Assembly (NCBI RefSeq): GCF_900177545.1 | Contig: NZ_FXBQ01000001.1 | Coordinates: 2,226,122-2,290,121 of the forward strand | Direction: 5' to 3' | DNA: 64,000 bases | Origin: Maritimibacter sp. HL-12 | GTDB taxonomy: Bacteria; Pseudomonadota; Alphaproteobacteria; Rhodobacterales; Rhodobacteraceae | Part shown: positions 63,970-64,000 of the stretch, in pieces | Layout: every line of letters begins with the position of its first letter | Position numbering within the stretch: the stretch's first letter is position 1 | Notes under the pieces: generated by a model | What the model was told of the DNA's origin: nothing | The model's database searches: none | What the model saw: only the letters and a program-made list of their open reading frames with translations | Translations under genes and position numbers: made by a program

Positions 63970-64000
63970 ATGATCCGCAAACTGTGGAAAATTCTCTGGT
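63970..64000 (+). CDS. Start of a gene cut by the right edge
   Basis: AAAGGAG lies 7 bp before an ATG at 63970 that opens MIRKLWKILW. The basic start followed by tryptophans resembles the N-terminal anchor of NapC/TorC-type multihaem cytochromes (DorC), and the divergent DorR/TorR-like regulator fits that, but ten codons are too few to decide. Confidence 0.4.
   Translation, partial: MIRKLWKILW

Overview
The window is a dense, high-GC (mid-60s %) stretch of an alphaproteobacterial chromosome. The gene set points to a probably marine, facultatively respiring Rhodobacterales/Roseobacter-type organism: class II NrdJ, a DUF1489 protein, a Paracoccus-like NarR/NarK1/NarK2/NarGHJI cluster, a complete Na+-pumping NADH:quinone reductase (Nqr) operon, a short second-type GltX and a DorR/TorR-like response regulator. 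I assign order or family level only; genus cannot be read from this sequence. No insertion sequence, prophage, CRISPR array or plasmid-type replication gene was seen.

Layout. (1) 1-5.1 kb: an edge-truncated GNAT acetyltransferase and rsmE on the minus strand, divergent from ubiA, then a BON/OmpA-type envelope protein with a long acidic tail and a small coiled-coil membrane protein. (2) 5.1-12.3 kb: peroxiredoxin divergent from an OxyR-type regulator that lacks the resolving cysteine, then an overlapping minus-strand unit of an LpoA-like lipoprotein, glnD and murJ. (3) 12.4-22.6 kb: rsmI-yraN, gshB-esterase, yifB, a Tat-exported MBL hydrolase, small hypotheticals, gltX and nadE. (4) 22.7-27.2 kb: an exported protein made almost entirely of 18 MORN repeats, sulfide:quinone reductase with an upstream TetR gene, and an SDR. 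(5) 27.2-35.7 kb: leuA behind a leucine-codon leader peptide and attenuator whose AUG may be leaderless, then mreBCD-mrdA-rodA with ghrA coupled to its end. (6) 35.8-40.8 kb: DUF1489, nrdJ and a DEAD-box RNA helicase. (7) 40.8-54.7 kb: the nitrate respiration island, with narR divergent from a universal stress protein, then narK1, narK2, narGHJI and four accessory genes (parvulin, hemerythrin-like, DUF2478, DsrC/TusE-like). (8) 54.8-64 kb: a DUF1127 peptide, tRNA-Gly(TCC), nqrM-apbE divergent from nqrABCDEF, and an OmpR-type regulator divergent from an edge-truncated gene whose control region carries four helically phased repeats.

How it works together. The right half is an energy-conservation region. 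Nqr feeds quinol, NarGHI oxidises quinol with nitrate in the cytoplasm, NarK1/NarK2 supply nitrate and remove nitrite, and the last regulator probably governs a further terminal reductase (DMSO/TMAO type, by analogy). The accessory set behind narI is the least understood part: it includes a hemerythrin-like protein that seems to lack two iron-ligand histidines and a DsrC-like protein that lacks the C-terminal reactive cysteine. Both look like repurposed or sensory versions of known folds and are the best candidates here for undescribed biology.
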